A stretch of 64,000 nt of DNA from Papio anubis (GCF_008728515.1 NC_044986.1:113758313-113822312); one strand, 5' to 3'; positions 23,347-36,740 are shown, counted from the stretch's first letter. Numbers and translations are program-made. Notes: generated by a model not told the origin, from the sequence alone.

Positions 23347-25186
23347 ATGTTACTAGGCGCAGCAGCTCCATCCTGCTCCCTGAGAATGGCAGTGCAGGCA
23401 CAGAGAAGAGCAGTTGGGAAGACAGGCAGCTGGTCTACCCTGTCCCCGCACATTTCACAGGCGCTCCACTGCTTGGCAGGAACTCTGCCTGGCATCTGCC
23501 ACACGTGCCCACAGGGTGAAAAACCAAGCTGTCACTCTGCAAAACCTCAAAACCCTGGAAAGGTCTATAAGATGACATTAGACCCAGTTACGCAGGTGTC
23601 ACCTGAGTTGGCCATGCAGTGAATGAATATCATAAGCAGTATTGGAGAGCTAGGCGGTTGCTTACTAACGAGTGTCTTGGAAACGTTCGAGTTCATACAG
23701 TGCATGAGAAAGTAATAGAAGGCTGCCAGCGCTGAAAATGCACCTGAATCTGGTACCTAGGATGAGTGCATGAATAGTGATGAATAGCTCTTTGTGCTGT
23801 GTGCTATATACAACCATTTGCTTTCAGAAAGCAGCATTTGAAGCTGAGTTCCATCACTGGTGATTGAAGTAGTTTCAGGAGCAGGTATATGTGGTGCATG
23901 TTATATGCACTTAGTTTGAAAGTATCCCTCACCCGAAAAGTGCAGAACCTCTGAAAGGTGAGCCGTGGGGCAGGTGTCCCCCTCGCTGTCCGGGTCAGTT
24001 CTTGGCCGTGCTTGGCCTGTCACACGCCAGGTCTCAACAACGTCATGCGAGGAGGGAGTGACTGGTGTCAGCCCAAGAGTCGACTGTTGAGAATGACGTC
24101 AGGAAACCGATACTGTCCCGATACCACCAGGCTTGAGTTAATTTCCTATTGTTTTAGAAAGAGAGGAGCTCTTGTGCTTTTGAGAGAGCCTCATGGTAAA
24201 AAGACAGACGTTGTCTTTGCCCTGCACTTGGTATGATTTATTAGAAAACAGGAAGAAAACCTAGAATGTGCCTTTCGTGAAGGTCTGACAAATGGGGTCG
24301 CAGAGTCCTAGGACCCGCACCGAGGTCAGATTCCACCCAGAGTGGCTGAGCGTTTCTACGCGCACCCAGGGTGCTGCACTGAGGCTAAGGGTGGACGCAT
24401 GGACCCCACCACAGGCTTCCTTCCTGAGCCCAAGTCCCCCCATGTGGTCACTATCCGTTCTCAGAGCACGTGGATTCTCTTTTCCTTACTTGGAATATTC
24501 AGTGTTGTAGTGGCCTGGAGTGGCCTTTCCCTCAGCTGCCTGTCTGGGCTCCCTGGCTTCCCGGATCTTCATCTCATACGTGAGGCAATAGGAGGAGTTT
24601 CATTCATTGAGACAAACAGTGAGCAGGCACCAACAGGCCAGCAGCTTGGTCCTCTTCACAGAGGTGGCCTTGGAGTCTGCAGTCTGGGCAGCTCTCTGCC
24701 TCCCTACGGCTCTGCTTCCCAGCGGGCACACAGGTCCGGAGCCTCAGAATGAAGTGGTGCAGAGGCACAGGGCACACCCAGGAGAAGTGCAACGACCACC
24801 AAAAGCCCTTGAGGAGAGAGAGGTTGCTGTGTTAGAGAAACGGCCACCCCCAGGACCGTGCATGGCTCTGGCAGCGCGCAGTGGCTGGTTTTCACCAGTT
24901 CCTCCTGCCCCTGCCTCTGTCGGAGACTAGAAAACATCATTCTCCCCCTTCAGGTCTCCTTTTGAAAGAAAAGAACTATGGCAAAGCATGCCATACAAAA
25001 TCAAAAAAAGGAAGAGCGGCTTTGTGTTCTTGACCGTGGCCACAATTCTGGTCACTTCTAGCATCTGACCTTGAGAATGGGGTAGGGTGTCTGAGCCCCC
25101 GCTGGCCTTTCAGAGGGTCTCACTCTCCAGCTAGCTCTTCGTGTAGTGTCCAGGGCCCCGGCAGTCAGGATAGAGCAAAAGAAGAT

Positions 25187-25475
25187 GGGCAGGGTGCAGT
25201 GGCTCACGCCTGTAATTCCAGCCCTTAGGGAGGCCGAGGTGGGCAGATCACAAGGTCAAGAGATCAAGACCATTCTGGCCAACATGGTGAAACCCCGTCT
25301 CTACTAAAAATACAAAAAATAGCTGGACATGGTGGCACATGCCTGTCATCCCAGCTACTCGGGAGGCTGAGGCAGGAGAATCTCTTGAACCCAGGAGGTG
25401 GAGGTTGCAGTGTGCCGAGATCACGCCACTGCACTCCAGCCTGGGTGACAGAGCAAAACTCCATCTCAGAAAAAG
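25187..25475 (+). mobile_element. Alu SINE in CAMK1D 3' UTR
   Basis: GGGCAGGGTGCAGTGGCTCA head to ACTCCATCTCAGAAAAAGA. AAGAAGATG-type flanks indicate the target duplication. Confidence 0.88.
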
Positions 25476-26279
25476 ATGGCCATGCTGGTCAAGGCGGGGC
25501 TCATAGGAAACATCTATAGTCGGATGAAAGGAATCTGGCCTAGGGAGCCCCGGACTCAGTTTACCTACCTTCTACTCATCCCACTCATCTGTCTACCCAA
25601 GTGTCCAGCATGCCCCGGATGAATTGTAGGTGGGAGGCACACAAGCCAAGAACAGCAGGCACACGGGGTGGAGGGAATGGAGGGAGCCCAGGTGATCCCC
25701 TTTGGAAGGTGAATTGATCCTCTCCCCTATGGAATGACAGCTTAACCCGATTAACCCACTGGGGCTTGCTATTTTATGAGCAGTTTTAAACAGAAAGATG
25801 ATATCCCAGTGCAGGCAGACTTTAGCTTTGAAAGCATCATGGCCCCTCGCCCCTCCCTCTGCCCCAGAACCTGGGCCGGCCAGAATTGAGTCTTCGCACT
25901 GGGGAGGCCACGGTGGAACCACTGCTCTAGGGCTGAAGGTAGAAGTAGGGCCACTGCCTCAGCTTCAGCCAGAGCACTCGCTGCTTTGCGGAATTTCACA
26001 AGCGCATGACTGGGATTCCTTTGGATATGAGAAAGGAAGGCAAGCGCCGGCAAAGGGAAGCTCCCCCTGTTTTTCATAAACAGAAATAAGACGTCCTCTT
26101 TCCCAGGTTTGCACAATCACTTCTGGCAAATGAATTCTGGCACTCGAATTCAGCCAGTGCACGAAACCTTTGCATGTTCTTCTGAAACTGTACTTCTTCC
26201 CCATTCTGTCTACCCACACTCTGCGAACTTTGCCTTTTCCTTAAACACATTCCAGACCAAACACTGTTCAGTTTGTTTC

Positions 26280-26298
26280 AAAAAAAAAAAAAAAAAAA
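26280..26298. repeat. A-run in CAMK1D 3' UTR
   Basis: Nineteen As without an attached retroelement on the left that I recognise. Confidence 0.85.
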
Positions 26299-27877
26299 GA
26301 TGTATATACCTGTATGTGATCCACCACCCTTTTGAGGGGCACCTGGTCCTAGGTCGGGGCTGCAGGTGTGCCTGACATTTGCAAAAGGTATTCCAGTCTT
26401 GCGATGTTCAGAATTGAAAATGTGGAGATAGAAAAGTTCCAACAGACTCCTAAAAGGAGGGTTTCTTTCCTGAAGACTCCAAGAAAAGGAGTGTGCAGAT
26501 GAGTTAGCTTGACAACCTCAACTGCGGGGAGCAGGCAGGCGGTCTGAGGAAGAGAAGGGCCTGCGCCCCACTCATGGGCACCTGCTTGGTGGTCCCAGGG
26601 CATCACGGTCTGCAGCCTGGGCCCCCAGCCCCACTGTGAAGTCAGTCCTGCATGCTGGCCGAGGCCCGGCCACCTCCCGATGCCTCCAGAGTCAGTGGGA
26701 AGGAGTCAGCCCTTCCCGGACTTCCCTGCCACCTCCAGCAGGAGCAGCTCAGTTTGTGGCTCTGGGAGCTCCGCTTTTGCAAACCCAAAAAGGCTGTGCA
26801 TTTGGAAGCCAAACGCTCAGCATGCGGCTGCTGAGTCTGGTTTTGTGGACAAAGCAAACTGTGGAATGGCTTCTCGGTGTCTGTATAAAGGGACAAACGA
26901 TTGCATTCACCCTTTGTACTGACACCGCTTCTGCATTCGCCATATCCGTTTTTTAACCTTTTTGTCCCCGGGGAACTTCTCATACGATTACTCTGTCTTC
27001 TGATGATTTGCCATGTTATTTTACTTAACGGTGATTTTATTTTCTTATGGACAGGAAAAAAGAACATGAGGAGGAGTTGGTTTTAGTCTTAGAGATAAGT
27101 CTTCAGCAGGGGCTCAGAAACCCCAAACTCTAGTTAAATTGCTTCTCGGAGGAAAATCTTAGTCTAGACAGATTGAGATTCCCAGGCTCTCCTGGAAGCC
27201 CTGCACGTCGGGGCACAGGGGCCCTGGGACGTGGTTGGCAGCCAGGCTGCCAGAGAGCTAAAAAATAACAAGAACATCAGCTCGGATGTTTGTCTCTCGG
27301 TCCTGACGCCTGCCACTGTCCTTCCCGGGGCACTTGGCCCTGTCAGAGGGACATGAAATGCCATCCAAATGGTGGGAGAAATGCAGCGACGCTGCAGCGG
27401 AGTCTTTGCTTTGGAAGATGGGGTGCCATGTTTCAGAGAACATTTATCTTAGTCCCACGTTCAGGTGAGAAGACCTCAAAGGTACTCTCTGTCCAGAATA
27501 AACATTGGAACAATTTCTCAATTGGCTTTCGTCACTACACATAATGTAATCTCCCTTCTTTCAGCTCCCCCAACAGTGAGCATGCTTCCCAAAAAATTAC
27601 AACGTCAAAACCAGGAATGTCCCCGCATCTACTATTACCAGGCTTGCAATTGGTTCAATTTTCCCATAAAAACATGTTTGTTCAAAAGAAGGGAAACTGT
27701 GAATTTATTCCATGCATGTAATAAACTCTGCAAGAAGTTTAACCCCCGTAGGTTTGCGGCACTGCAAAATTGTTCATGGGTCTATGTAGCAAATGATTCT
27801 CTGCCTTGACAATCATGTATACATATCAAGATTTCTATCATAATGATAATGAGATTGATGACTTCTTGTTTTCCTCC

Positions 27878-27883
27878 AATAAA
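27878..27883 (+). terminator. CAMK1D: Distal polyadenylation signal, CAMK1D
   Basis: CCAATAAAGACAATTAATC is followed about 25-45 bases later by the TG/T-rich run TTCATTTTGTCTGTAATG, a good cleavage/downstream-element arrangement. The distance from the stop agrees with the expected transcript length. Confidence 0.75.
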
Positions 27884-27905
27884 GACAATTAATCACCTTC
27901 AGATG

Positions 27906-28884
27906 TTCATTTTGTCTGTAATGAGAAGGATGTGGAGCTTCAATGTCTCTACCTTTCCTCTGCTTCCTGAAGTTTGGATTTGAAGGAAGGAGTTTGAATT
28001 GAGACCCCCAAAACTCATGGAGTCCCCCTTAAATATTTCAGGTCACCTCCCCAGTGAGCAGGGAGTGGCAGGGATGGGTGAAGGGATGGCACATCGTGCC
28101 TTTGGGGTTGGGGACAGGTGCCCAGGTTCCATGATCACTGGACAGGAAAGCTTCCCCTTTTCCCTGCTGCTACAGAAGGGGGCTGGAGGTGAGCCTGGGA
28201 ACTCAAATTGCACTAACTCGATACTCCTAAGTCATGTGGAAGAGAAGCCAATGCTGATTCCCAGGAAGCGCCTCTGAGTCATGGGTGGCTTGGCAGCCTC
28301 AGGCTTCAGCAATACACACCCACATTCTTCCATTTCCTCGGCATAGCCTGTATGCTCAGTGCCCAGAGGAAGATTTTTTTCCCAGGCAGAAGGCTGGCCG
28401 CTGTGTTTTGTGGGGGTTTGGGGAAGATGCAGGAGGAGGAACTACAGCTCATAACTCATCAAATGTATTGTGGGGCTCGGATCTGATGACCAGACAATTC
28501 TTCCAATCCAAATAGGGATTGTGTAGGGAGAAAAAAAATGAATTGGACATGTGTTATAGAAATGTAAAATTAAAACTGTCCCACACAGCCAGCATCACAT
28601 GAAAACAGCATGGGTGGACCTTATTGAAAAAAGACTATGAGCCCAAAAGAAGCACAGTGCCCACTGTCTGATGTCTAGTTCTTTTGTGGTTGATTCTTGT
28701 TTCTATAGCCCAGACCCTAATGGTGAGTTGTATCAATACAAAGCTATCATTCAGTGGGTGAATACGCGATGTCGTTATTACAGGTTTTATGGAACATAAC
28801 GATGGCAAAAAGGTACAAATCGTGTGCACCCAAATCCCCTTGACCCTCTCTGCCCCCAAGGAGGGTGACTATGCCATCAAAATA
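27906..28884. other. Intergenic, unique
   Basis: About 1 kb immediately past the CAMK1D polyA site. No repeat, RNA gene or coding signal recognised. Confidence 0.55.
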
Positions 28885-29180
28885 GGCTGGGCGGGGTGGC
28901 TCACGCCTGTAGTCCCAGCACTTTGAGAGGCCGAGGAGGGTGGATCACGAGGTCAGGAGTTCGAGACAAACCTAGCCAACATGATGAAATCCCATCTGTA
29001 CTAAAAATACAAAAATTAGCAGGACATGGTGGTGGGTGCCTGTAATCCCAGCTACTCGGGATGCTGAGGCAGGAGAATTGCTTGAATCCAGGAAGTGAAG
29101 GTAGCAGTGAGCTGAGATTGCACCACTGCACTCCAGCCTGGGTGACAGAGTAAGACTCTCAAAAAAAAAAAAAAAAAAAT
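28885..29180 (+). mobile_element. Alu SINE
   Basis: GGCTGGGCGGGGTGGCTCAC head and a 20-base A-tail. Confidence 0.9.
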
Positions 29181-30984
29181 CGGTTTCATAGAGAAAGATT
29201 CTGATGACGGAATTCTGAAAGTTCACCTGCGTGTTGAGTAATTTGGCTGGGCTGGATGTGGTCTTAGATATATGTATGCGCTTGGCTTGGACCACTGCTC
29301 TTTAGATCAAGAAAGACTGAGCAAGAGAAACTGTGCCCAGCCTCACATTTTACATACTTGGTTGCAACACCTGTGCTGAGCCCCCAGAATGTGTAATTCC
29401 CAAAAGAGCACCCCAATTACACATTCTCTTCCTAATACAGAGAGTACGTATGTGTGTATGTACCATGTAAGGGCTTCAAGCTAAGTGAAGTGGTGAGCTC
29501 TGATTTCCAGTCCACATCCTGCTTGCCAAGCCATGCACCCTAGCTCAGGGGAAAAGATGCCTTTTTTCCCCTATCCAATTCATACAAAGGCACTGTATGG
29601 GGGCCTGCTGGCTTGGCGGGCCCAGCGGGCCTTGAGCATTAGGCTGTTAGCTGTGGGCCAATGGGAACTTTTTAGCAGGTTTTCACAGCTGGAGAAAGCT
29701 TCAGCTAAGAGCTCAGAATCGAGCAGGCTCTGAAGGAGTTCATCTGGCCTCTTGTGTAGGGATGTGCGAGTTGAAGAGTATATTAGCCTTCAAGAAACTA
29801 TCACTAGGGGGCTGGTGCATATAAAAGCATTTTACAGAGCTCATTAGACATCACACTGTAGAAAACGGGTTGGCCTCCCCATCTCACTTCACCAAGAAAC
29901 CCAGGAAGTCTTGCCTTTCATTCGGGATGACTGGCAGCAATCACATGAGACCTCAGCGCCCTTGGAACCCATGATCCTCCCTGATCTATTCCCCCTACAG
30001 GCTCCCATCATTGCCCTTCCACCAAACACAGTCATAAGCTTTCATTCATTCGTTCATTCATTCCTTCATTCCTTCATTCACTCAACATTTGTGAGCACCC
30101 CTTATATCCAAGCGTTTTCGTTCGTGCTGAAAAAAACCAAAGTCAATCTGACATGAATCCTACCAACGAACCCTGCGTAAAACAGGACGCGCTTGAGTTA
30201 AGCCTGAGAGGAAGCGGGGAGTTTAGACAGGAAAGATTGAATAGGAGGAGCAATGTGAGGGAGAGCTTGAAGGCTGGGAATGCAGCATTCAGCGGGGCTA
30301 GTCCATCGTTCATTGGGCCAGAAGAGAGGGTGTGAGCAAAGCTTGGGAGGAGAGAGAAAGGTGGGCTGGAGGGGCACTGGAGTCATTGTCATCAACAATA
30401 ACTTCTGGAGCTAACACTGTCACATATTGATCATTTACTGTGTCCTGGACACTGTGCCCTGTGCATTCCTTTCAATGTCTCATTTCACCACCAGCCCTCA
30501 ATAGGGAAGGCGCCCTGATTATCCAAGTGGCTTCAGAAAGGTTTGATATTTATCCACCCGTAGCTGTGAGCAGAGTCGCAAATTCCTCTCTGATTGATTG
30601 ACACCAAAGGCCATTCTTGTGTCTCATGGCTTTGTGCAGGTCACCGAATTCCAAACTATGAAATTTGGACTTCAGTAAGTGACTGGGAGCCACTGAAGGT
30701 TATTGAGCTGAGGAGTGACATGATCACATCAGCTAACGTTTGGAACAGCACCATTATTAGGGACCATTGTATTATCTCCAAGAGAAATTTATCTCCTGTA
30801 GTAGCTCAATCTGGTCTTACATGAAGCCCAGTAACCCAGGGCCTGCCGAGAACATACTCATTACCGAGGAACCAGCCCATTTATTTTCTGACGTCTGGTT
30901 CCATTTCTCAGGAGAAATATCACAGAAGCTGGATTTGACTTAGAGTCAGAGATGCAGACCATAATGATAACACTGCTGGGTTTC
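29181..30984. other. Intergenic, mostly unique, with MIR and tetranucleotide repeat
   Basis: Holds a (CATT)n-like run at 30040-30085 and a MIR-like segment at about 30415-30545. No gene is seen. Confidence 0.55.
30040..30085. repeat. (ATTC)n tetranucleotide repeat
   Basis: TTCATTCATTCGTTCATTCA and variants over about 46 bases. Confidence 0.85.
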
Positions 30985-31303
30985 GGCTTTTTTGTTTTAT
31001 TTATTCATTTATTTATTTATTTGAGACAGAGTCTTACTCTGTCGCCAAGCTGGAGTGCGGTGGCATGATCTCAGCTTACTGCAACCTCCGCTTCCCAGGT
31101 TAAAGCGATTCTCCTGCCTCAGCCCCTGAGTAGCTGGGACTACAGGTGCCTGCCACCATGCCTGGCTAATTTTTTTTGTATTTTTAGCAGGAACGGGGTT
31201 TCACCATGTTGGCCAGGATGGTTTCTGTCTCTTGACTTCATGATCCGCCCGCCTCAGCCTCCCAAAGTGCTGCGATTACAGACGTGAGCCACGGCGCCCG
31301 GCC
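30985..31303 (-). mobile_element. Alu SINE, antisense
   Basis: A TTTA-repeat tail, then GAGACAGAGTCTTACTCTG. GGCTTTTTTGTTTTA and GGCTTTTTTATTTTTA flank it. Confidence 0.9.
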
Positions 31304-31793
31304 TGGCTTTTTTATTTTTAAAGTTAGTCTAGCCCCTCATCCTGATGAATAACTCCAGGAAGTTCGGTGCGTGCACACGGAGGTTCATCGCTGACTCGCA
31401 GCCTGCTTGGCATCTGCTTTTCTCCTCCAGATTACCCTCAGAGCTACTGATTTATTTTTAAGAAAGTGTCTCAGATCTCTTGTGTTCTTCCAGCCTCCCC
31501 TGAGAGGAACTGTATTTAGCACGAGCTCATCTTCCTGACTCTCCAGAGACGCTCGGTGGGCCAGGAAAAGGCAGTTGTTGGTCCACCTGTAGGTCCTCTC
31601 TCTCTAACGCGTCTTTATCTTCAACATTATATCTTCTTTCTGGAGCACATCGGATCTAAATCTTTCCGGGGTGGTCTCGCTGAGTCAGGCTGTTTATATC
31701 AGCAAGTGGAGAAAGGCTCACGAGATAACTGAGCTGCCAGTACCTCAACCCTAACCCAGCCTGGCTCTAATCACCCATAAGAGGGCAGTGACC

Positions 31794-32097
31794 AGCTGGG
31801 TGCAGTGGCTCACACCTGTAATCCCAGCACTTTGGGAGGACCAGGCAGGCGGATCAGGAGTTCAAAGTCAGGAGTTTGAGGCCAGCCTGGTCAACATGGT
31901 GAAACCCTGTCTCTACTAAAAACACAGAAATTAGCTGGGTGTGGCGTGTGCGCCTACAATCCCAGCTACTCGGGAGGCTGAGACAGGAAAATCGCTTGAA
32001 CTCAGAAGGCGGAGGTTGCAGTGAGCCGAGATCGTGCCACTGCACTCCAGCCTGGGCGACAAAGCACGACTCCATCTCGGGGGAAAAAAAGAAAAGA
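31794..32097 (+). mobile_element. Alu SINE
   Basis: The perfect 13-base direct repeat GAGGGCAGTGACC lies immediately before (31781) and after the tail. Confidence 0.92.
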
Positions 32098-33085
32098 GAG
32101 AGGGCAGTGACCGACTCCTCTAATGAGGGCCAGCTGGGCCCCAGCACGGACTTGGGAAGATAGCTGACTTTTGCGTTCACCTAGCCCAAGGGGCTTGTCA
32201 CCGGGCGCCCCCAGGAAGAAAATGTTTACTCCAGAGCTGACAAAGGCATTAAATAACCCCGCAGGTGGGAAGGACTTCACATCCCTCCAGCTCCCCCTGG
32301 GCAGAGCCCCACTTCCTCACCTGTGCTCCCAGCAGGAGCCCTCCAAGCTGCCCCTGCTTCAAGAGCTGCAGCCCAGGGCTTCTCACACTTCGGCCCCCGC
32401 AGGGATCTTGCTAGACTGCAGATTCTGATTCAGCAGCTCTGGCCTGGGACCAGAGTATTTCTAAGCAGCTCCCAGCGGGTGCTGCGGCTGCTGGTCCCTG
32501 CACCACACTTTGAGTAGCGAGGGACTCTTTCTGTGGTTCCCATTCCTGACTGCATATTCCACTCATCTTGGGAGCATTTTACAAATGCTAAGGCCTGGGC
32601 CAATTGAATGAGGATCTCTGTGATGCTAACCATGGTAGCCTGGTTATCACATAGGCTTGAGCTGAAAGACAGAGCAGCTGCCTGGAAACCCTGTAACTTC
32701 CAGCTAAACAAATCTGAACTGCAACTATAAGTGATAACCAGCCTTCCTCTAAGACAGTCCAGAATGAATTCTAGGCCTCCCAGGCTTTGTTTGTGCCGGA
32801 ATATGGAACATCCTCTGGTCTGAACTAATCTTCTGCCCTTCCCAACCTTTCGGAGCCCCCCCCACTGTGCCTGCCTTCCAGAACTCATTGACTCTCCTCA
32901 GCAAAGCCCCCTAAAGTCTATGTAGATGGAAAGGGACAGAGAGAATTGCCCCCCAAAAGCAGGGGAGGACCCACAGACCTGGCTACTGATGGGATCATCA
33001 TAGACAAGCCTGCCCCGGGTCCATAATGTATGTCAATTACCACATGTTAGAACCACTGCTCACAGGTGCATTATAGAAGACTGAT
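32098..33085. other. Intergenic; partly MER5-like
   Basis: 32420-32620 has two copies of the motif type found in MER5A-like hAT relics (CTTTGAGTAGCGAGG; CTTGGGAGCATTTTACAAATG). The remainder is unassigned. Confidence 0.45.
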
Positions 33086-33600
33086 TGATTAACAGGCACT
33101 TAGTGCCATGTGCCAGCCTCTGTTTTAAACACTCTTCTGGTATTAACTCCTTCAATCTTTTTAACAACTCCATCAGATAAGTACAATTAGGCTGGGCGTG
33201 GTGGCTCACGCCTGTAATCCCAGCACCTTCGGAGGCCAAGGTGGGAGGATTGCTTGAGACCAGTAGTTCAAGACCAGCCTGGGCAACGTAGTAAAACCCT
33301 GTCTTTACAATAATAATAATAATAATCCAAAAAGTCGCCAGGTGTGTTGGCATACCCCAATAGTACCAGCTGCTTGGGAGGTTGAGATAGGAGGATAGCT
33401 TGAGCCTGGGAGGTAGAGGCTTCGGTGAGCCGAGATCGTACAACTGCACTCCAGCCTGGGTGACAGAGCAAGACTCTGTTTTTAAAAAAAAGAAAGAAAA
33501 AGAAAAAAATGTCCGATTATATCTCAGTTTTATAGATGAAGAAACTGAGGAACACAGAGGTAAAATGACTTGTCCCAGGCACCACCACTTAGTGGCTGTT
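33086..33600 (+). mobile_element. MIR split by an Alu
   Basis: The left part (CAGGCACTTAGTGCCATGTG) and right part (AGTTTTATAGATGAAGAAAC) of one MIR surround the Alu at 33190-33510. Confidence 0.75.
33190..33510 (+). mobile_element. Alu SINE (older)
   Basis: GGCTGGGCGTGGTGGCTCAC. The middle linker has a TAA trinucleotide run (33308-33325). Confidence 0.88.
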
Positions 33601-33749
33601 GTAGGTTAAATCGTGTCCTCTGTCATCCTGAAATTCACATATTGGAGTACTAACCCCTAATACTTCGAAATGTGACCTTATTTGCAAAGACGGTATTTTG
33701 GGTGGGCCTTAATCCAATATGAATGGATCCTTATACAAAATGGGGGTGG

Positions 33750-34048
33750 GAGCTGGGTGCGGTGGCTCACGCCTGTAATCCCAGCACATTGGGAGGCCAA
33801 GATGGGCAGATCACGAGGTCAAGAGATTGAGACCATCCTGGCTAACACGGTGAAACCCCGTCTCTACCAAAAATACAAAAAAACTAGCCAGGCGTGGTGG
33901 CGGGCGCCTGTAGTCCCAGCTACTCGGGAGGCTGAGGCAGGAGAATGGCGTGAACCTGGGAGGCGGAGCTTGCAGTGAGCTGAGATCGCACCACTGCACT
34001 CCAGCCTGGGCAACAGAGTGAGACTCCGTCTCAAAAACAAAAAAAAAG
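33750..34048 (+). mobile_element. AluY-like SINE
   Basis: AGCTGGGTGCGGTGGCTCAC, GGCGTGAACCTGGGAGGCGG. A-rich tail then GGGGGTAGGG. GGGGGTGGG lies before it. Confidence 0.9.
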
Positions 34049-35404
34049 GGGGTAGGGTGGGGAATTTGACCCAGCTACAGAAAACCACCAGGGACTGGGG
34101 AGAGGCCTGGACAGGGGCTCCCGCAGACATCAGAAAAAGCCACCCTTACCAACACTGGCTCAGACTTCAGTGTTCCACACCTTGAGGCAATGCATTCTGG
34201 GGGAGTTGTCAGACCCACCTCGTCTGTGGCATCTCATTAGGACAGGCCCTGGCAAACTAGTGCAGCGGCAGAGCCAGGACTCAGACCCCGGCCGTCTCAG
34301 GCCAGAGCAGGAGCCGTCGTCACGCCATGGCAGCAGGCAGTAGCTTTGGGTCCTGCTCACGGGGGCCCACTCCATCCTTCTGCTTTCCGTCCCCTCACTC
34401 TTCCTTCACTTCATTTTCTCCATTTCACCATTTCTCTGTTTCCTCATTTCTTTCCATCCACGTTAATTATCTACTGGATGTGTAACAAAATACGTAAAAC
34501 TAAATGACTTCAAGCTACAAACACGATCTCGCAGCTTCTATGGGTCAAAAATCGGTGCATTTGGCTGGGTGCCTCTGGCTCCAGGACACTCCAAGGTTAA
34601 GGTCAAGCTGCTGTCACTGGGGTTGCAACATCCCAGGACTTGGCCAGGACCGAAGGCTCTGCTTGCAAGCTCACTCTATGTCTGGGGACAGCTCTAGCTC
34701 CTCCTGACTGTGGGATCAAGGGCCTTGGTCTTTCGTTCTCACTACTGTGTGGGCCTCTTCAGAGGGCTGGTCCCTACAGCCCGAGTGATGCAGAAGGCCA
34801 GGGGCAGGCAGCGGTGGGAGGGAGAGAGAGAGAGCAGGTACCCAGGATGCCAGCCAGTCTTTTTAAAACCTAATCTTGGAAATGATACCCCACTGCTTCT
34901 GCTGTACTCTTTGTCAGAACAAAGTCATTATGTTCAGCCCACACTCAAGGGAAGGAGATACCCAGGGCGGAAATACCAGGAATGTGGGGCCCACCAGGGG
35001 CCTCTAAAAGGCTGCCAACCACACCATCCTCCCTGTGTCTATGTGCTTGTGGCTGACCCTTGCTGACGGCAGGGGTAGGGGAGCCTGGACTGTGGATCTG
35101 TGGTCTGTGTGTGCATGGTGAGTCCCAAACCACCCTGGCATAAAGCCGTGTGATGCCAGAGAGAGCCAAGCTGCTCTCAAAGCTACATCTATCTCATGTC
35201 TTTAAAGTCTTTTATTTGCTGTAAGAACACAGCACAAAACACTAAAGCATTAGCAAACTTCCCTGAGGACACTTCAAACTTCAAGAAACACCATTTCCTG
35301 TGTATCCTAAGAAGGAGCTTTTAACTCATCAGAGAAAAAATAAGCTTCGGCCAAAGGCCTGCAACCCACAGGCACACCTCACCCACCAAAGGGTGTCAAC
35401 GCAT
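34049..35404. other. Intergenic, unique or unassigned
   Basis: 34455-34700 resembles an old DNA-transposon relic (TGGGTGCCTCTGGCTCCAGG) that I do not name. The rest shows nothing recognisable. Confidence 0.45.
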
Positions 35405-35710
35405 GCTTATTTATTTATTTTGAGATGGAGTCTCACTTTGTCTCCCAAACTAGAGTGCAGTGGTGTGACCTCAGCTCACTGCAACCTCTGCCTCCCGGGT
35501 TCCAGCAATTCTCATGCTTCAGCCTCCCGAGTAGCTGGGACCACAGGTGCACACCACCACACCTGGCTAATTTTTTTTTTTGCATTTTTAGCAGAGACAG
35601 GGTTTCAGCTTGTTGGTTAGGCTGGTCTTGAACTCCTGACCTTAGGTGATCTTCCCACCTCGGCCTCCCAAAGTGCTGGGATTACAGGCATGAGTCGTGG
35701 CACCTGGCCT
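35405..35710 (-). mobile_element. Alu SINE, antisense
   Basis: A TTTATTTATTTATTTTGAGA start to GTGGCACCTGGCC. Confidence 0.9.
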
Positions 35711-36430
35711 GAGTGCCTTTTTAAAGACCATGATGCTCCACGGGGAGGTGGGAACTGAGTCCTGCCCCGCAGTGAATGATTCTGAGAACTGTGGATGAAA
35801 CCCAGGCACAGAGGCTGCTTGGAAAACAACCAGGTAGGCTGAATTTCCCTGAAGAAGGGCAGGGAAGCTCACAGGCAAAACGTGCAGCTGGACCCAATAG
35901 AGGTGACCGCACCCTCCCATGCACATGTGCAAGGGGTTTGCAGCGCCTGTAGCCCCTCCCCAGGAGTCATCATCCAGCCCCGTGGCAGCCTGGGAGGTGC
36001 GTGGGAATGGCCTGGCCCCTCATCTCTGCCTGCATTCGGGAAGATGTGGCTCAGAGAGAGGAAGCCACTGGTGTAAGGGCCCCTCCGGCCCAAGCCAGTG
36101 GCCTTGCCACCCAATAAGACAAGAATTGGCAGCAGAAACCCAGCCAAGCAGAGGGCTGGAAGGAAAACTAGAAGAAAAACATAAAGTGAGTGTTCACTGA
36201 GGCCTCCTGGGCCTATCATGGATATAGCGCAGCCTACAGCAGGTCAGCACAAAGAGAGACGGGGGCAGACTGGGCTGTCTCTTCCTTACTATGCTCAAGG
36301 CCAGGTATCTAGCTCCCAACCGTCTGGCTACCCTCAAACCTGGCCTGAGCAGGTGAAAAACTTGGGCCTCTCCACTTGTCTCTCCCCAGCCTTCTCAGGT
36401 GAGGCCTTTTTTATTCAACAAAAATTTCTG
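35711..36430. other. Intergenic, unique
   Basis: 720 bases of moderate GC. No repeat or gene recognised. Confidence 0.5.
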
Positions 36431-36740
36431 GGCCAGGCACAGTGGCTCAGGCCTGTAATCCCAGCACTTTGGGAGGCCAAGGTGGGAGGATCTCTTGAGC
36501 CCAGGAGTTCAAGACCAGCCTGGATAACACAGTGAGACCCTGTCTCTACAAAAAAAAAATTTAAAAATTAGCCAGGTGTGGTAGTGTGTGCTGTAGTCCC
36601 AGCTAGTCAGGAGTCTGAGGTAGGGGAATCTCTTGAGCCCACGAGGTTGAGGCTGCAGTGACCCATGATCACACCACTGTACTCCAGCCTAAGCACAACG
36701 AGATCCTCTTAAAACAAACAAACAAACAAAAACAAAAAAC
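36431..36740 (+). mobile_element. Alu SINE (old), first of three in a row
   Basis: GGCCAGGCACAGTGGCTCAG, ending in an AAAC-repeat tail (36712-36740). Confidence 0.88.

Larger units (their letters stand above)
21267..27905 (+). other. CAMK1D: CAMK1D 3' UTR (long isoform)
   Basis: From the long-isoform stop, sequence continues about 6.6 kb to AATAAA at 27878, matching the long 3' UTR expected for the roughly 8-kb CAMK1D mRNA. It contains a U-rich block (about 21600-21800), two sense-strand Alus (21841-22141 and about 25187-25475), a (CA)n run at 23320-23346 and an A-run at 26280-26298. Several AU-rich, apparently unique stretches lie in the last 2 kb. The extent is inferred from the polyA signal, not from transcript data. 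Confidence 0.75.

Noticed and set aside
26749..27067. Overlapping short frames at the end of the CAMK1D 3' UTR
   Set aside because: They lie in UTR sequence without protein similarity. Chance frames.
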